Shown: positions 29,888 to 39,134 of the stretch, in pieces
Layout of the letters: every line of letters starts with the position of its first letter
How positions within the stretch are numbered: the stretch's first letter is position 1
From: an uncultured Flavobacteriales bacterium
Lineage (GTDB): Bacteria > Bacteroidota > Bacteroidia > Flavobacteriales_D > Parvicellaceae
Assembly (NCBI GenBank): GCA_943787725.1
Contig: CALSNM010000022.1
Span: 1 to 64,000 of the forward strand
Length of the DNA: 64,000 nucleotides
Direction: 5' to 3'
Notes under the pieces: generated by a model
Told to the model about the DNA's origin: nothing
The model's input: only the letters and a program-made list of their open reading frames with translations
Database searches by the model: none
Position numbers and translations under genes: made by a program

Positions 29888-30910
29888 TTGGGACTTTTCG
29901 ATACATATCAATTTGCAAATTCAGAAGTCCTATGGGGATTATTGGCACTTCCTTTTATTATATTTTGGTATATTCTTACGCAAAAAAATAAAGCAGCTAC
30001 TCTAGCTACTTCTAGCTACAAACAAATAAGCGATATTAGTAGTGGGTTTTTACCCAAGCTACATCATCTCTTTTTTGGCACAAAAACAATTGCAATTGGT
30101 CTTTTTATTATCGCTTTAGCGAGACCACAAATAAATGCAAATTCTGATTCTTACATAGAACAGTTTAGTGAAGGAATAGACATAGTTGTAGCTATGGATG
30201 CTTCAGGGAGTATGTTGGCTACTGACTTTGAGCCCGACAGGTTTGAAGCTTCCAAAAGTGTAGCGAAAGATTTTATTGCTAAAAGAAAAAATGACAGAAT
30301 TGGGCTAGTAGTTTTTCAAGCTGAAAGCTACACGCAATGTCCTCTTACCAGTGATAATCGAATTGTTCTAGAGTTATTGGATGAAATGCAAAGAGATGTT
30401 GTTCCAGATGGAACTGCCGTTGGGATGGGACTCGCAACAGCTGTAAATCGACTAAGAGAAAGCACCGCTCCGAGTAGAGTAATTATTCTGTTAACGGATG
30501 GAGTAAATAGAAATGGCAAAATTCATCCTTTATCTGCTGCAGAAATGGCAAAAGAATTTGGAATCCGCGTTTATACCATTGGAGTTGGAACGAACGGGAA
30601 AGCTAGAATGCCCGTTGGAATTAACCCAATTAACAATAAATATGTTTACGATATGGTGGATGTAGAAATCGATGAAGAAACACTTACAGAGATCGCCTCT
30701 ATGACAGGAGGAAAGTATTTTCGCGCTACAGACAACGACAAGTTAAAAGCAATTTATGATGAAATAGATTTATTAGAAACGGAAAAAATTAAATCGATAG
30801 AGTACGAAGTAGATTTACCTGAAAAAAACCTCCTTTTTATTCTCATAGGTGTAGGTCTCATATTATTCGAATTTTTTGCTAAATCAACCATTTTAAAAGG
30901 CATTTCTTGA
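29888..30910 (+). CDS. batA: BatA, VWA domain membrane protein
   Basis: This 340-residue protein has an N-terminal membrane helix (LWGLLALPFIIFWYI), a second near residue 60, a VWA domain (about 90-280) and a C-terminal helix (LLFILIGVGLILFEFF). The MIDAS motif is intact: DASGSM, then the threonine of GTAVGMGLATAV and LLTDGVN. The start is TTG at 29888. Bat proteins were named for aerotolerance in Bacteroides and are thought to form an inner-membrane complex; the molecular job is unknown. It overlaps the batB frame by TTGA at 30907-30910. Confidence 0.9.
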   Translation: MGLFDTYQFANSEVLWGLLALPFIIFWYILTQKNKAATLATSSYKQISDISSGFLPKLHHLFFGTKTIAIGLFIIALARPQINANSDSYIEQFSEGIDIVVAMDASGSMLATDFEPDRFEASKSVAKDFIAKRKNDRIGLVVFQAESYTQCPLTSDNRIVLELLDEMQRDVVPDGTAVGMGLATAVNRLRESTAPSRVIILLTDGVNRNGKIHPLSAAEMAKEFGIRVYTIGVGTNGKARMPVGINPINNKYVYDMVDVEIDEETLTEIASMTGGKYFRATDNDKLKAIYDEIDLLETEKIKSIEYEVDLPEKNLLFILIGVGLILFEFFAKSTILKGIS

Positions 30911-32076
30911 GTCAACCACATAAATATCGTTACAATACAACTACTGCACTGATTATAATTGCATACTAGTCGAAATTCTCTTTTGGAGCATTGGATATGC
31001 CACGTATTACTATGTGACAGAAGAAGTGTCCGAATTTCGATTTGAAAATGAATGGGCGCTCTATCTCTTTATGTTAATTCCGTTTATGCTCCTTCTCTTT
31101 TTCCGGAGTAATGTGGTGGAAAAACAAAGCTATAAAGAGATATGCCGATAAGCAGCTCCTACCTTCTTTATTTAGCGGATTACTCCACTGGCAAGTCATT
31201 AATCAAATTTATGCTGCTCCGCTTAGGTGTTTCTTTTTTAATAATCGCCATGGCAAATCCGCAATACGGTGAAAATGAAAAAGATGTAGAAAGCAAAGGC
31301 ATTGATATCATGCTTGCGATTGACGTCAGTAACTCTATGCTGGCGGAGGATCTGTCTGCCTGGTTATAGCCGTTTAAAAATCTCCAAACTTTCGATTGAA
31401 AGTCTAATAGACAAACTGCATGGTGATCATATTGGCATTGTTGTTTTTGCTGGAAGTGCGTATAAACATCTGCCCATAACTCCGGACTACCATGTTGCTA
31501 AAACATTTACTCAGAATGTTACCACAAGAATGATGTCGGCACAAGGTACCGACATAGGGTTAGCCATAGACGAGTGCATGACATCTTTCAATTTTGAAAA
31601 CGGGGCCAATAAAACAATTGTTGTATTCTCTGATGGCGAAGACCATGAAGAACAAGGTATGATTGCCGCTAGAAAAGGCAAGCGAGCTAGGCGTCGTGGT
31701 TCACACCATTGGAATGGGAACCACAAAAGGTGTCCCTATTCCAATATATAAAAGAGGCAAAAAAACAGGAAACAAAAAAGATGAAAACGAAAATACCGTT
31801 TTAACCAAATTAAATGAAGAGAACTTAATCAACATAGCCAATGCCGGACAAGGCTCTTACACAAGAGCAAACGGCATGAGCATCGGCCTAGAAGGATTAA
31901 TTAACCAAATAAATACGATAGAAAAATCAACTTTAAGTAGCGAGAAATACACAGGATACGAAGATCAATTTCAAACCTTTCTAGCAATAGGTTTATTACT
32001 TCTATTAATTGAGCTTTTCATGAATGAAAAGAGAACTAAAATGGTAGATAAATTTAAATTATTCGAAGAAACATGA
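30907..32076 (+). CDS. batB: BatB, VWA domain membrane protein (about five frameshifts)
   Basis: The BatB sequence is readable but split over three frames. Pieces in order are FRFENEWALYLFMLIPFMLL (from about 31033), YADKQLLPSLFSG (about 31140), STGKSLIKFMLLRLG to DVSNSMLAEDL (31185-31355), SRLKISKLSIESLIDKLHGD to EEQGMIAA (31365-31665), and KASELGVVVHTIGMG to the end. The MIDAS motif DVSNSM is present, as are FSDGED and the final helix FQTFLAIGLLLLLIELFM. A start at TTG 30907 would add an extra hydrophobic helix and needs a further shift near 30965; the classic BatB start would be near 31030. Repaired it has about 350 residues. It overlaps batC by ATGA. Confidence 0.82.
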
Positions 32077-32957
32077 TTTGGAACAATAAGCATATTATCC
32101 TACCCATTTGTCTCTTCATGATATTTTCAAATAGTATTGGACAAACCACAGAAAAACTAGAGCTAAACCGAGGAGTTGATGCCTACAACAATGGAGACTA
32201 TGGGACTGCGCAAGATAAATTTGAACAGGCTTTCGAGGCAAATAACCAATACAGCGGAGCCTTATATAATGCAGCAAACTCTGCCTATAGAAGCGGTGAT
32301 TTTGAAAAAGCAACGGAATACTATGAGCAATATGCTGGAACGCTAGAAAACAAAAATGATAAGGCAAAAGCATATCATAACCTAGGAAATGTATTCCTAA
32401 AGAGGTTTTCTGGGAGTTCTCAAAATCAAAATCCTGAAGAACAAAAGAAAAGTTCCGATTATTTAAAAAATAGCATTGAGGCCTATAAAAACTCACTAAG
32501 AAATAACCCACAAGATGAAGACACACGCTACAACTTGTCTTATGCATTGAGTAAATTAAAACAACAACAGCAACAGGAAAACAAAGATCAAAAAGAAGGT
32601 AAAGACGAAGACGAAAAGAAAAACGAGGATAAAAAGGAAGAAAATAAGGACAAGAAAGAGAACGAGGACAATAAAGACGGAGATAAATCGGAGGAGGAAA
32701 AAGAAGGAGATAAGGATAAAAAAGAAGGAGAAGGAGACAAAGAGAATAAGAAAAATGAGGACAAAAACAAGGAAGGAGACAAACCAAAACCTGGAGATAA
32801 AAACAAAGGGGAAGAAAAAGAAGTAGAAGGAAAAATGTCCAAAGGACAAATTAAAAAAGATTTAGACGCTGTAAACGAGGACGAAAAGAATATTTTGCTT
32901 AAAATCGCAAAACAAAAAGGAAAAAAGAAAGGAGACAATAACACCAAAGACTGGTAG
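32073..32957 (+). CDS. batC: BatC, TPR protein with a long charged tail
   Basis: This 294-residue protein has a signal peptide (ending SIGQ). Tetratricopeptide repeats follow (about 30-170): NRGVDAYNNGDYGTAQDKFE, then ALYNAANSAYRSGDFEKATEYYEQ and KAYHNLGNVF. Residues about 175-275 are low complexity Lys/Glu/Asp, almost without hydrophobic residues. Within the Bat complex it is presumed to be a periplasmic scaffold. The A/G-rich tail creates long accidental frames on the other strand. Confidence 0.85.
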   Translation: MIWNNKHIILPICLFMIFSNSIGQTTEKLELNRGVDAYNNGDYGTAQDKFEQAFEANNQYSGALYNAANSAYRSGDFEKATEYYEQYAGTLENKNDKAKAYHNLGNVFLKRFSGSSQNQNPEEQKKSSDYLKNSIEAYKNSLRNNPQDEDTRYNLSYALSKLKQQQQQENKDQKEGKDEDEKKNEDKKEENKDKKENEDNKDGDKSEEEKEGDKDKKEGEGDKENKKNEDKNKEGDKPKPGDKNKGEEKEVEGKMSKGQIKKDLDAVNEDEKNILLKIAKQKGKKKGDNNTKDW

Positions 32958-32967
32958 TTAAATTAGA

Positions 32968-34713
32968 ATGAAGATCAATTTCAAAATACACTTATTATTT
33001 TTTGTAGCAAATATATTTATTGTTACTCAAGGAAGTGCGCAAAAATTTACCACCAGTATTAACACATCGAACAAATCAGTTCAGGTTGGAGATGTCTTTA
33101 AATTAACCTATTCCATTTCTTCGAAAGATAATTTCAGTATCACAGGAATTCAGCGACCTACTTATGAAGGATTTTCCTTTGTTCGTGAATCTAATGGAGA
33201 ATCGCATCAATATATAACGGAAGAGCCACGCATTCTTTTGAATATTCAATTAATTTAAAAGCAAACAAAAAAGGTACTTTCAAATTGACTCCAGCAACGT
33301 TTATTGCAGGAGACATAGAAACAAAAAGTTCTTATTTTACTGTGCAGGTAGGTGCTAGTGACCCTAAATTAAATATCGCACCACCAAAAAATACAAATAT
33401 TTTTACGCGAATTTCTGTAAGCAATAAAGCTCCATATAAAGGAGAAGTTGTTTTGGTAACGTATAAAATATACTCACGCTATGGAAATATAGCATTAGAG
33501 AATTATGATTACGCCATGATTGATGGTGTTTGGACAGAGGAAATTACAGCAGGAAGCAATGGTTGGCCAACTAAACAAGAATCCATAAATGGGGTAAGAT
33601 ACAATATCTACACGTTAAAAAAGGAAACTGTATTTCCTCAAAAAACCGGTAAAATTACAATTCCCGCATTCGATATTACTGCGCGTGTAAACAGAAGTTT
33701 TTTCAATCAAGGCTCGGTAATAGATGTAAAAAGCAATAACCAAGATTTAACCGTAAAAGTACTACCTAAGAATTCTCCACCAAGCTTCGAATCACAAGTA
33801 GGAAAAGGCTACAAACTTGATGTTACCTACTCTAGGAGTGAACTTAAAACAAATGAGCCAATAGATTTAAAAATTAAAATTTCTGGAAAAGGAAATTTAA
33901 AACAATTGAATGCACCAGAACTTAACTTCCCAACAGACTTTGAAGTTTTTGATCCCGAAACAAAAAACAATGTCAAAATCAGTTCATCTGGATTAAGCGG
34001 AAGTAAAGAATTTACCTATCTAATTATTCCAAGGCACCATGGTGTTTTTGATATCGACGCAGTTGAATTCAGTTACTTTAATACTGCCACAGGAAAATAT
34101 AAAACACTTACTTCTGATGCTGTAAAAATTAATGTTTTAAAAGGAGAAGGCAAAGACTTAACCAATACCTCGTCCGATAATAAAAAAGATGTAGAGTTAT
34201 TAAGTAATGAAATTAGACATATAGAACACGAAACCGAATTAACTCCATTAAATGCATTCTTTTTTGGTACAACTAATTATTATTTAGCGCTGGGGAGTCC
34301 CCCTTCTTCTATTTATTCTTTTCTTCTTTATTAAAAGAAAGACGGGAAAAGAAAAAAATGAAGCTGAACTCACGCATAAAAACGCATCAAAATCTGCTTT
34401 AACCAGATTGTCTAAGGCAGAAGAACATTTGAAAAATAATAATGATTCAGAATATTTCGAAGAACTCCACAATGCCATTGACGGATATTTATCACATAAG
34501 TTTAAAATTCCAGTTTCTGGATTGAATAAAAAAAGAATTGAAGAAGAACTAACTAAAATAAGCATTGAAGTTACTACTATTACTGCCTTACTACAAGTGT
34601 TGAACAATTGCGAAATGGCACGTTTTGCTCCTCTTTCACATAGTGATGCTGAGACAACTTTAACAACGACCAAAACGCTGATTAACCAAATTGAAAAACA
34701 TGTTAAGAGGTAG
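32968..34713 (+). CDS. batD: BatD, membrane protein (two frameshifts)
   Basis: It has a signal peptide, then Ig-like domains: SVQVGDVFKLTYSISSKDNF, FEVFDPETKNNVKIS and FTYLIIPRHHGVFDI. A C-terminal transmembrane helix and cytoplasmic tail follow (about 34285-34713). The frame is lost twice. Near 33232 it passes from ITEEPR to HSFEYSINLKANKKGTF. At 34299-34303 a run of five C should be four; deleting one gives SPLLLFILFFFIKRKTG, a proper membrane helix. Repaired, it has about 580 residues, normal for BatD. It overlaps batE by 14 bases. Confidence 0.85.
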
Positions 34714-35458
34714 GATTATATTCATTTTTATTTTATTTATATCAGTTTCTATCAAGGCGGAAATATCTGACCCTTCAGGTGTTTTTAATGAGGGAAACAA
34801 GCAATATGAGGAGCATAATTATGAAGCCGCAATTAATTCATATAAGGGACTTTGCGAAGAGTTTTATTCTCCAGAGCTTTTCTTAAACCTTGGAAATTCT
34901 TATTATAAGTTAGATGACATTCCTAACACCATTCTCTATTACGAAAAGGCACTAAAACTATCTCCGGGTAATTTAAACATCCTGCATAATTTAAAATTAG
35001 CAAACAAAAGAGTTTCGGATAAAAATAAAATTAATGACTCGGTGCGTTTGAACGACTGGTTTTTCACCTGGGCTAGTAATACTCCCAATTATTGGGCGTA
35101 TAATTCTGTTTACCTATTTATCATTGGCAGTCTGCTGTTAATTTTGTACCTATTTTCTAAATCAAGAAAACTGAAAAAACTAACCTTTTATACTGCCGTC
35201 ATCTCTTTAATATTAGGAATATTCTCCATTGTTTTTTCTGGCTTTCATAAAAGTAGGTTAATATCGCATGAAGAAGCTGTTATTTTTAAACCATCTATTG
35301 ACTTAATGTCTGAACCAACGGAAAACTCAAGTGTTTCATTTGTGCTGCACGAAGGAACAAAGGTTAAAATATTAGACGAAACCAAACTATGGTATGAAAT
35401 CCGATTCGGAGATGGAAAAATCGGTTGGTTACAGAAAGAGTTTGTAGAAACAATCTAG
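34700..35458 (+). CDS. batE: BatE, TPR and SH3-like domain protein
   Basis: This protein of about 252 residues has a signal or membrane anchor (IIFIFILFISVSIKA). Two TPR units follow (SGVFNEGNKQYEEHNYEAA, then LNLGNSYYKLDDIPN). Two transmembrane helices lie at about 135-152 and 162-180. A bacterial SH3-like domain closes it (VIFKPSIDLMSEPTENSS to GWLQKEFVETI). This is the canonical BatE layout. ATG at 34700 is chosen over TTG 34691. The endonuclease III gene begins directly after its stop codon. Confidence 0.87.
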   Translation: MLRGRIIFIFILFISVSIKAEISDPSGVFNEGNKQYEEHNYEAAINSYKGLCEEFYSPELFLNLGNSYYKLDDIPNTILYYEKALKLSPGNLNILHNLKLANKRVSDKNKINDSVRLNDWFFTWASNTPNYWAYNSVYLFIIGSLLLILYLFSKSRKLKKLTFYTAVISLILGIFSIVFSGFHKSRLISHEEAVIFKPSIDLMSEPTENSSVSFVLHEGTKVKILDETKLWYEIRFGDGKIGWLQKEFVETI

Positions 35459-36103
35459 ATGACTAAACAGGAAAAAGTAAAATACATCATTGATGAACTT
35501 GAGAAACTCTACCCAGAGACTCCTATTCCGCTAGACCATACAGATGAATATACATTATTGATAGCCGTTTTACTATCTGCTCAATGCACTGATGTCCGCG
35601 TAAACAAAGTTACTCCTGCCCTATTCAAGATGGCAAATACTCCATCTGAAATGATTAAGCATACAACAGAAGAAATAAAGGAAATTATAAGACCATGTGG
35701 ATTGTCTCCCCGAAAATCGAAGGCTATATATGATTTATCGCATATCCTTTTAGATAAGTACAATGGCATAGTACCTAAATCTTTCGAGCAGTTGGAAGAA
35801 CTGCCTGGTGTTGGACATAAAACTGCTTCAGTTGTTATGAGTCAAGCATTTGGTGTTCCGGCTTTTCCTGTAGATACCCATATTCATCGATTAATGTATC
35901 GTTGGAATTTAACGAATGGAAAAAATGTAGACCAAACTGAAAAAGATGCCAAAAGATTGTTCCCGCGTGAAATTTGGAATAAACTGCATTTACAAATTAT
36001 TTTTTATGGTAGAGAATATTCTCCCGCTAGAGGAGCTTCAATAAAAACAGATTATATTACTGCTTCCGTTGGTAGAAAAAGTGAGATTAAAAAATTAAAA
36101 TAA
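35459..36103 (+). CDS. nth: Endonuclease III without iron-sulfur ligands
   Basis: Endonuclease III is a DNA glycosylase/AP lyase for oxidised pyrimidines. The helix-hairpin-helix is LEELPGVGHKTASVV with the catalytic lysine K121, and the catalytic aspartate is D139 in FPVDTHIHRL. Both are intact. The C-terminus, where the family normally has a Cys-x6-Cys-x2-Cys-x5-Cys [4Fe-4S] cluster, reads YGREYSPARG and contains no cysteine after residue 80. It has 214 residues and is otherwise full length. Its ATG abuts the batE stop, so it is probably the last gene of the Bat transcript. Confidence 0.9.
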   Translation: MTKQEKVKYIIDELEKLYPETPIPLDHTDEYTLLIAVLLSAQCTDVRVNKVTPALFKMANTPSEMIKHTTEEIKEIIRPCGLSPRKSKAIYDLSHILLDKYNGIVPKSFEQLEELPGVGHKTASVVMSQAFGVPAFPVDTHIHRLMYRWNLTNGKNVDQTEKDAKRLFPREIWNKLHLQIIFYGREYSPARGASIKTDYITASVGRKSEIKKLK

Positions 36104-36104
36104 T

Positions 36105-37232
36105 CTAAGGAGCTTGGTAATCAGGATTTGTTATAAAATTGGGGTCATTAAGCGACAATAAAAATGCTTTTAAATCAATTCTATCTTGCGGGTTAAGCTG
36201 ATTCCCTCCTGATAATACATTTTTCATTAATGGGTCTACAGTTGGCGAATTTTGCAAACCAACAGCATAGTGATTAATGACTTCATCTAATGTTGCAAAC
36301 CTTCCATCATGCATATATGGAGCAGTATAAGACAGATTGCGGAGTGAGGGGGTTTTAAACTTTCCATTATCTGCAGCATTGCCCGTTACTGCGCCTCTCC
36401 CCAAATCTGAAAATGTAGCATCCAATGCATTGTTATGATATATATTATCGGTCCAAAGTGGATTATTTATATCTCCATGACAGTGAAAGCAATCTCCTCC
36501 TGCTTCATCCATAAAAACATTATAACCAGCAAACTCAGAAGGAGTTAAAGAAATCTCACCCCGTATGTATTGATCAAACCTAGAGTCGCCAGAAATTAGC
36601 GTTCTTTCAAATTGAGCAATTGCCATTGTGACCAAATTGGAATCTATTGTCTCCGTTCCAAAAGCAGTATTAAACATAGAAGGATATTCGTCATCTGACT
36701 GCAATTTAGCAACAGCATTGGGCCAGGTTTCATGCATTTCTACGGGGTTAGCAACTGGCTCAAACACCTGATTTTCCAGACCATAAGCCTTTCCATCCCA
36801 AAAGTATGTATCATTGTAATTCCATGCCATATTAAATAAAGGCATTGCATTTCGATCTCCTTCCAACAAGTCAATTCCGGTACTAAACTGATAACCATTA
36901 TCCGTAAAGCCGTTGGCTTGTTTGTGACAATCTGCACAACTCTGAGTATTATTACCAGACAAGATCGGATCATAAAACAATTTTCTTCCCAACAATACAC
37001 CAGCCTCTGTCAGAGGATTATTTGCAGGTATACTTGGTGCCGGTAAAAGTTGTTCAAATTGACTCGGAATATCTAATTCATAAGGGTAATTTACCCCAAC
37101 ATATTTACAAGATCCATTATCCCTATTTGCTGCCGCATCATAATTTAAGGCCGCAGGATCTGTGCATCCTTCATATTTTTTACATGAAGCAAGAGAAAAA
37201 GCAATTATTATTATGAAATAGTTAAATCTCAT
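36105..37232 (-). CDS. MauG/MbnH-type di-heme cytochrome c peroxidase lipoprotein
   Basis: This 375-residue protein has a lipoprotein signal (SLASC, Cys17). Two heme c sites are visible: CADCH (99-103) and CFHCH (248-252). The conserved APYMHDGRFATLDEVI block (about 304-320) is where the second heme's distal ligand lies. This is the bacterial cytochrome c peroxidase/MauG superfamily. Its neighbour encodes an MbnP-family protein, the known substrate type of MbnH, a MauG-like enzyme that oxidises a tryptophan in MbnP. So an MbnH-like role is favoured over peroxide detoxification (inference). The N-terminus after the lipid anchor contains a GCTDPAALNY module shared with the MbnP-like protein. 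Confidence 0.85.
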   Translation of the reverse strand: MRFNYFIIIIAFSLASCKKYEGCTDPAALNYDAAANRDNGSCKYVGVNYPYELDIPSQFEQLLPAPSIPANNPLTEAGVLLGRKLFYDPILSGNNTQSCADCHKQANGFTDNGYQFSTGIDLLEGDRNAMPLFNMAWNYNDTYFWDGKAYGLENQVFEPVANPVEMHETWPNAVAKLQSDDEYPSMFNTAFGTETIDSNLVTMAIAQFERTLISGDSRFDQYIRGEISLTPSEFAGYNVFMDEAGGDCFHCHGDINNPLWTDNIYHNNALDATFSDLGRGAVTGNAADNGKFKTPSLRNLSYTAPYMHDGRFATLDEVINHYAVGLQNSPTVDPLMKNVLSGGNQLNPQDRIDLKAFLLSLNDPNFITNPDYQAP

Positions 37233-37293
37233 GGCCTAGTTTATTAAACAGGGCAAAGTTAATTATAATATGAATCTGATAAAATTACAACAT

Positions 37294-37317
37294 AAAGCGC
37301 CCATTTCTGGACGCTTT
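37294..37317 (-). terminator. Possible terminator or attenuator between the MbnP-like and di-heme genes
   Basis: AAAGCG and CGCTTT arms, extended by two C-G pairs across a single mismatch, form a hairpin with a 6-base loop. On the minus strand it is followed by TTTATGTTG, a weak U-tract. It may reduce rather than block read-through into the di-heme peroxidase gene. Confidence 0.4.
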
Positions 37318-37324
37318 ATTATTT

Positions 37325-38170
37325 TTATTGTACAATTCCACCCCAAGAAAACACATTACTTGAATTATCTTTCATCATCATTTGCGCTGTGTAATTTGGC
37401 ATCAACATATTGTTATATACATTTAAGTCCCATGTGGTTGGGTTTTTAAACCATTCTGCAATATTCATATCAATTGAAATTGAAGCATCATTTTCAACAT
37501 TGAAAGAAGTATTTAGTTTAATAAACGCATGGTTATCATGAAAAGTAGTATCTGTAGCTGTTATCTCTCTGGCTCTGCCCATATGGTATGCATATGATAT
37601 TGTATCTGTATTTGTATCTACAAACTTACCTTCAAGTTTCATATTGTGGTAACCACCCCCTAACATATTTGGCCAACTCCAATTTACAGCGTTCAAATCG
37701 GCATAGCTACCAGAAGTATTATTTGTAGAATTAAATCCAAAGTCAAAACCGATTCCTGCATAACTCCCTTCTTCAACATGGTTAGACAAATCAAAAGAAA
37801 GAGAATTAACATCCGACAAGTTAAACAAGTTATAATCCGAAAAGACTAAACTATCTCCATTTGACTTGTACAATTTTATATTCGAAACTAAATATTCTAG
37901 ATGCTCAACACTGAGGGTGTTTCCAGCTTGGTTTGAATAAATTAACTGATTAAAACTCGAACCAGAAACAATTGAACCATCAAAATTATGCTCAAAATTG
38001 AGCGTAATGTGCGGATCTACATGTGGGTCATATGTACAAGTGCCATCGTCTCTTTTAGCATTGACATCATAATTTGAAGCCGCTGCATCTGTGCACCCTT
38101 TCTTTTTACAGCTGGCAATTACCAGAGGTAAAACAGCTAACATTAAAACTATAAAGTTTAATTTTTTCAT
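37325..38170 (-). CDS. MbnP-family lipoprotein
   Basis: This 281-residue protein has a lipobox VIASC followed by a Cys module (GCTDAAASNYD, then RDDGTC). The rest has MbnP-family features: ITLNFEHNFDGS, the segment HLEYLVSNIKLYKSNGDS and NWSWPNMLGGGYHNMKLEG. MbnP proteins are periplasmic, bind copper, and are modified at a tryptophan by the MauG-like MbnH. Trp residues in the NWSW block are candidates for such modification. It overlaps the upstream outer-membrane gene by four bases (ATGA at 38167), and the di-heme gene follows 92 bases after its stop. Confidence 0.82.
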   Translation of the reverse strand: MKKLNFIVLMLAVLPLVIASCKKKGCTDAAASNYDVNAKRDDGTCTYDPHVDPHITLNFEHNFDGSIVSGSSFNQLIYSNQAGNTLSVEHLEYLVSNIKLYKSNGDSLVFSDYNLFNLSDVNSLSFDLSNHVEEGSYAGIGFDFGFNSTNNTSGSYADLNAVNWSWPNMLGGGYHNMKLEGKFVDTNTDTISYAYHMGRAREITATDTTFHDNHAFIKLNTSFNVENDASISIDMNIAEWFKNPTTWDLNVYNNMLMPNYTAQMMMKDNSSNVFSWGGIVQ

Positions 38171-39102
38171 TTCAATAAGTAATTTAATCCAATGATTAAT
38201 CTTGCTTTTGGAACAAGTTGATTCGTCCCATTTAAATTATTTTCAAAAGCAAATTGCACATTAGAGGTTAATAATAAATTTTTCACATTTAACTTAAACC
38301 CTATATCGCTATACCAAGAACTCCCTCCTGTATCAGTATAAATATCCGAGTTTCTATCATAATTTGCTTTTTCATAATAAGTACCATAAAAAGGAACAAA
38401 AGTAACTTCTTTTAGATTGAACATGTAAAAAACGTTAGCCGTTACGTTTGTAGTATTTCCATATTGGTATTTATTTTCATTAGCAGAATTTAATTTAATA
38501 TTTGAATTAAAAATTAATCCAACTTTTTGTTTTCTTACAACATAAGAAAAAGAGCCCAATGCATCCCAACTTCCCGTCCCAGGTTGAAGGTCAAGATTTG
38601 GTTTTCCATAAAGATATTCTCTCTCAATACTCCCTAATGGTATTTTTATGCCAATTCCAACAGTTACTCTATGTACAAATTTAGAAGTGTCTTCTGTAAG
38701 TTTTGTGTTGTAAAGCTGGAAACGTTGCAAAAGCATAGGATCACCTACACCGCTAACATTATATTTAGCAATATCATTAATGTATTGGACATTTTGAACA
38801 AATGGCAACACAATAATAGTGTTCCACCTTTCTTTAAAGTAAAAATTCCCTCTTACTTCATATATGTTGTATTCTTCTCTGACTTGATTCCCTAAAAATC
38901 CAGATTGCGAATTATGGCTTGTGTGTTTTAAATAATTCTGTCCACTTAAATTATAATCCCCCAGCATAGTGCGAGACCGCATAAAAATTCCAAATGAATT
39001 TTTATAATCTCCTGGTGAAATATTTAAGTAAACATTGCAATGCTCACATGCCAACCCGACAAAACTGGTCAAGAGAAAAGTCAATAATAATAACTTTCTC
39101 AT
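38167..39102 (-). CDS. Outer-membrane beta-barrel protein of the MbnP-like operon
   Basis: This 311-residue protein has a signal peptide (residues 1-18, ending GLA). Immediately after it comes CEHCNVYLNISP, a Cys-x-x-Cys pair that could bind a metal. The rest alternates like a transporter-type barrel (VGDPMLLQRFQLYN, VGIGIKIPLGSI, GTGSWDALGSFSYVV) and ends in a beta-signal, LIIGLNYLLK. It is probably the outer-membrane channel of the system encoded with the MbnP-like and di-heme proteins. It is co-translated with the MbnP-like gene. Confidence 0.75.
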   Translation of the reverse strand: MRKLLLLTFLLTSFVGLACEHCNVYLNISPGDYKNSFGIFMRSRTMLGDYNLSGQNYLKHTSHNSQSGFLGNQVREEYNIYEVRGNFYFKERWNTIIVLPFVQNVQYINDIAKYNVSGVGDPMLLQRFQLYNTKLTEDTSKFVHRVTVGIGIKIPLGSIEREYLYGKPNLDLQPGTGSWDALGSFSYVVRKQKVGLIFNSNIKLNSANENKYQYGNTTNVTANVFYMFNLKEVTFVPFYGTYYEKANYDRNSDIYTDTGGSSWYSDIGFKLNVKNLLLTSNVQFAFENNLNGTNQLVPKARLIIGLNYLLK

Positions 39103-39134
39103 TTATGTAATTTAATTAATTAATATTTAGGTAA

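Noticed and set aside
32116-32947. Three minus-strand open frames rich in Ser, Phe and Leu
   Set aside because: They are antisense to the Lys/Glu/Asp-rich tail of batC; purine-rich coding DNA leaves the other strand free of stops.
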